A stretch of 64,000 nt of DNA from Streptomyces lydicus (GTDB taxonomy: Bacteria; Actinomycetota; Actinomycetes; Streptomycetales; Streptomycetaceae): positions 5,270,001 through 5,334,000 of the forward strand of contig NZ_CP017157.1 of NCBI RefSeq assembly GCF_001729485.1. The letters are read 5' to 3'. The notes under the pieces were generated by a model that worked only from the letters and a program-made list of their open reading frames with translations, did not search any database and was not told the DNA's origin. Both the position numbers and the translations under genes were made by a program. Below, piece by piece: positions 61,985 through 64,000 of this stretch; within the stretch, counting starts at the first letter, position 1; each line of letters starts with the position of its first letter.

Positions 61985-63340
61985 TCAGCCGGCCGCCGTG
62001 GCGGCGGCGATCCGTTCGCGGGCCTCCTCCCAGGGCAGCGGGTCGGCCACGACGGCCCGCAGGGCGCGGATCTGGCGCGGCGGGAGCCCGGCCGCCAGGA
62101 CGCCGACGGCGCGCCCCTCGCGGCCGTAGAGCGCGAGGATCCGCCGCCCGGCCCGGTCCCGTACGGGTGTCTCGACCCGGTCGGCGCCCGCGGTCAGCCC
62201 GTACGCCTGGATCTTGAGGTCGTACTGGTCGGACCAGAAGTACGGCACGGGGGCGAAGGGGCGGCGCTCCGGGGCGGGGGTGCCGTCCCCGGTCCCGGTG
62301 GGGCCGTCCGCGGCGAGTTCGGCGAGCAGGTTGCGGGCGGCGGCCATGCCCTGCTCGGTGGCGTTCATCCGGTGCTCGAAGCGCAGCGGGCGGCCGTGGG
62401 CGGGGTGGTCCCAGCGGGCCACGTCGCCCGCGGCGTAGACGCCGGGGGCGGCGGCGCAGTACGCGTCGCAGCGCAGCCCGTCGGTGGTGTCCAGCGCGGG
62501 GTCGGTGAGCCAGTCGACGGCCGGGCGGGAGCCGATGGCCACCAGCACGGTGTCGGCGGGCAGCCGGGTGCCGCCCGCCGCGCCCCCGCTCGCGGAGGTA
62601 CTCCCAGGGGCCAGTCGTACGGCGGTGACCTGCGGGCCACGGCCGTCGCCCGGGTCCGTGGTGTCGAAGCCTTCGACGGTGCCGGTGAGCAGGCGCACGC
62701 CCCGGTCCCGGTGCTCCTCGGCCAGCAGGGTGCCGACGTCGGTGCCGACGGCGGCGGCCATCGGGGTCCCCTCGATGCCGACGACGGTGACCTCGTGCCC
62801 CAACTCCCGTGCCACGGCCGCCGCTTCGCAGCCGAGCACGCCGTTTCCGACGATCACCAGTCGCCGGGTGCCTCCCCCGCCGGCTACGCCCTCACCGGCG
62901 GGGGTACCCCCCTTGGTCAGCCGGCCGCGCAGCGCCAGCGCGTCGTCGAGGGTGCGTAGGGTGTGGACGCCGGTGAGGCGGTCGGTGCCGGGCAGCGTCC
63001 GGGCCGCGACGCCGGTCGCGATGACGACTCCGGCGCAGGCGAGGCTCTCCGCCCCGTCGAGGGTGAGCGTGCGGGTGGCCACGTCGAGGCCGGTGGCCCG
63101 GGTGCCCAGGCGCAGGTCCAGGTCGAGCGGGGCGAGTTGTTCCTCGGTGCGCAGGCGCAGTTTCTCCGGCTCCCAGGCTCCGTGCAGCAGCTGCTTGGAC
63201 AACGGCGGCCGGTCGTACGGTAGATGGGGCTCCGCACCGATGAGGGTGAGCGGGCCGCGCCAGCCGGAGCGGCGCAGCGTCTCGGCCGCGGCGAGGCCGG
63301 CGGCCGAGGCTCCGACCACGGCGATCGGGCGGGCGGTCAC
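61985..63340 (-). CDS. NAD(P)H-ferredoxin reductase (FAD-dependent, P450 partner)
   Basis: This is a 451-residue oxygenase-coupled reductase. IAVVGASAAGLAAAETLRRS at 6-25 is the FAD site, LPYDRPPLSKQLL the family mark, LVIVGNGVLGCEAAAVAREL the NAD(P) site, and VYAAGDVARWDHP the late FAD loop. An insertion of about 12 Gly/Ala-rich residues precedes the NAD motif. It should pass electrons to the ferredoxin, whose stop it overlaps: GTG 63340 with the ferredoxin stop at 63337 (GTGA). The two genes are co-translated. Confidence 0.9.
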   Translation of the reverse strand: MTARPIAVVGASAAGLAAAETLRRSGWRGPLTLIGAEPHLPYDRPPLSKQLLHGAWEPEKLRLRTEEQLAPLDLDLRLGTRATGLDVATRTLTLDGAESLACAGVVIATGVAARTLPGTDRLTGVHTLRTLDDALALRGRLTKGGTPAGEGVAGGGGTRRLVIVGNGVLGCEAAAVARELGHEVTVVGIEGTPMAAAVGTDVGTLLAEEHRDRGVRLLTGTVEGFDTTDPGDGRGPQVTAVRLAPGSTSASGGAAGGTRLPADTVLVAIGSRPAVDWLTDPALDTTDGLRCDAYCAAAPGVYAAGDVARWDHPAHGRPLRFEHRMNATEQGMAAARNLLAELAADGPTGTGDGTPAPERRPFAPVPYFWSDQYDLKIQAYGLTAGADRVETPVRDRAGRRILALYGREGRAVGVLAAGLPPRQIRALRAVVADPLPWEEARERIAAATAAG

Positions 63341-63531
63341 GCGTGTACCTCGATCACGGCGGCCGGGCAGATGGCGGCCGCCTCGCGCACCGCGTCGTGC
63401 TGTGCGGCGGGCGGTGCCGCGTCGAGCAGGACGACCACGCCGTCCTCGTCGCGCTGGTCGAAGACCTCGGGGGCGATCAGCACGCACTGGCCGGCGGCGC
63501 AGCACTTGTCGGCATCGAGGGTGATCTTCAT
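63337..63531 (-). CDS. 3Fe-4S ferredoxin of a P450 system
   Basis: This is a 64-residue protein. DADKCCAAGQCVLIAPEVFD contains the first cysteines (C-x5-C type with an alanine between, so a 3Fe-4S cluster) and AAICPAAVIEV the last. These small ferredoxins sit next to CYP105-type P450 genes and reduce them. ATG 63531 begins the homology. It lies 98 bases downstream of the P450 stop and overlaps the reductase gene. Confidence 0.92.
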   Translation of the reverse strand: MKITLDADKCCAAGQCVLIAPEVFDQRDEDGVVVLLDAAPPAAQHDAVREAAAICPAAVIEVHA

Positions 63532-63629
63532 GGCAGTGGGCTCCATAAGCTGTGGGGCGGGAAGTTGCGGGCGGACCGCGGTCCGGCGGCCGGGCCCGGG
63601 GTCACGATCACCCGGCGGCGGGTGCGTTG

Positions 63630-64000
63630 TCACCAGGTGACGGGCAGTGCGTGGCAGCCGTAGATCGACATATCGGTGCGGAAGGGGATTTCCTCCACCG
63701 GTACCGCGGGCCGCATCGCCGGGAAGCGGCGCAGCAACGTCCCCAGGACGACCTGGAGTTCGACGCGGGCCAGCGCCTGCCCGAGGCACTGGTGGATGCC
63801 GTAGCCGAAGGCGACGTGGTGCTGGGCGTTGGGGCGGCAGACGTCGAGCCGGTCGGCGTCGGCGAAGACGCTCTCGTCGCGGTTGCCGGAGGGTACGGCC
63901 ACCACGACGCCCTCGCCGGCCCGGATGAGGTGCCCGTCGACCTCGACGTCGGCGGTGGCGACCCGGCGCGGGCCGTTGCGGATGATGCTGTGGAAGCGCA
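63630..64000 (-). CDS. Cytochrome P450, CYP105-like, C-terminal part (cut by window edge)
   Basis: The last 123 codons are visible. Reading leftward, RFHSIIRNGPRRVATADVEV begins the window edge, followed by AVPSGNRDESVFADADRLDV and the heme loop HVAFGYGIHQCLGQALARVE with its cysteine ligand. The end is MSIYGCHALPVTW. This matches CYP105 C-termini, which in Streptomyces act on macrolides, vitamin D and xenobiotics. With the ferredoxin and reductase it completes a class I P450 chain. The substrate cannot be told from this fragment. Confidence 0.9.
   Translation of the reverse strand, partial: RFHSIIRNGPRRVATADVEVDGHLIRAGEGVVVAVPSGNRDESVFADADRLDVCRPNAQHHVAFGYGIHQCLGQALARVELQVVLGTLLRRFPAMRPAVPVEEIPFRTDMSIYGCHALPVTW

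Overview
The window looks like chromosomal DNA from a Streptomyces-type actinomycete. Base composition is very high in GC throughout, with third codon positions almost all G or C and many GTG (one TTG) starts. The gene content is also typical: ergothioneine genes, LysX, Tat-exported hydrolases, a CYP105-like and a CYP102-like P450, dodecin, CsbD, and RsbW/RsbV/SpoIIE-type stress regulators. I saw no rRNA, tRNA, insertion sequence, prophage or CRISPR array.

Layout. 0-7.3 kb: the 3' end of a family 2 encapsulin shell gene, a Tat-exported amidase, an exported phosphodiester glycosidase, an L,D-transpeptidase-like lipoprotein that has lost its catalytic domain, and lysX. 7.3-13.7 kb: a stress-response island with a CDF metal transporter, STAS antagonist, MarR regulator, PP2C/SpoIIE phosphatase, small hydrophobic protein, CsbD protein, RsbW-like kinase, DUF1206 protein and PRC-barrel protein. 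A good sigma-B-type promoter candidate precedes the STAS gene. 13.9-21.0 kb: a tightly packed five-gene catabolic operon (polyol permease, two different FGGY kinases, histidine phosphatase, D-2-hydroxyacid dehydrogenase) with a divergent DeoR regulator. This combination does not match a pathway I know and is the best candidate for new metabolism. 21.0-26.1 kb: a decayed LysR/acyl-CoA dehydrogenase remnant, a thioesterase, a streptogrisin-like protease, and exported or membrane proteins of unknown function.

26.1-31.8 kb: a translationally coupled operon of a quinone oxidoreductase and two acyl-CoA dehydrogenases, divergent from an XRE/MmyB-type regulator with two candidate operators between them; then a GH18 hydrolase whose 3' end overlaps the regulator. 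31.9-36.4 kb: an HTH/coiled-coil protein carrying the only in-frame TTA codon I noticed, a RibD-like reductase, and HxlR/alaA facing each other across a striking palindrome array. 36.7-41.1 kb: the ergothioneine operon egtABCD (no egtE in the window) with a clear terminator. 41.2-48.2 kb: two PI-PLC-like phosphodiesterases flanking a membrane-anchored protease, a DUF2165 membrane protein, a lone SUKH immunity-like protein, a FAD monooxygenase and a methyltransferase.

48.2-54.8 kb: a complete self-sufficient CYP102-type P450, divergent from a PAS-HTH regulator over an inverted repeat, followed by a universal stress protein, dodecin and a cationic amino acid permease. 54.8-64.0 kb: two proteins of unknown function, a GH92 alpha-mannosidase with a readable promoter and LacI-type operator, an EF-hand protein, a UvrA-like ABC protein, and a class I P450 chain (ferredoxin reductase, 3Fe-4S ferredoxin, CYP105-like P450 cut by the window edge).

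All functions come from reading the sequence and from memory of protein families. No database search was run, and residue positions are counted by hand.
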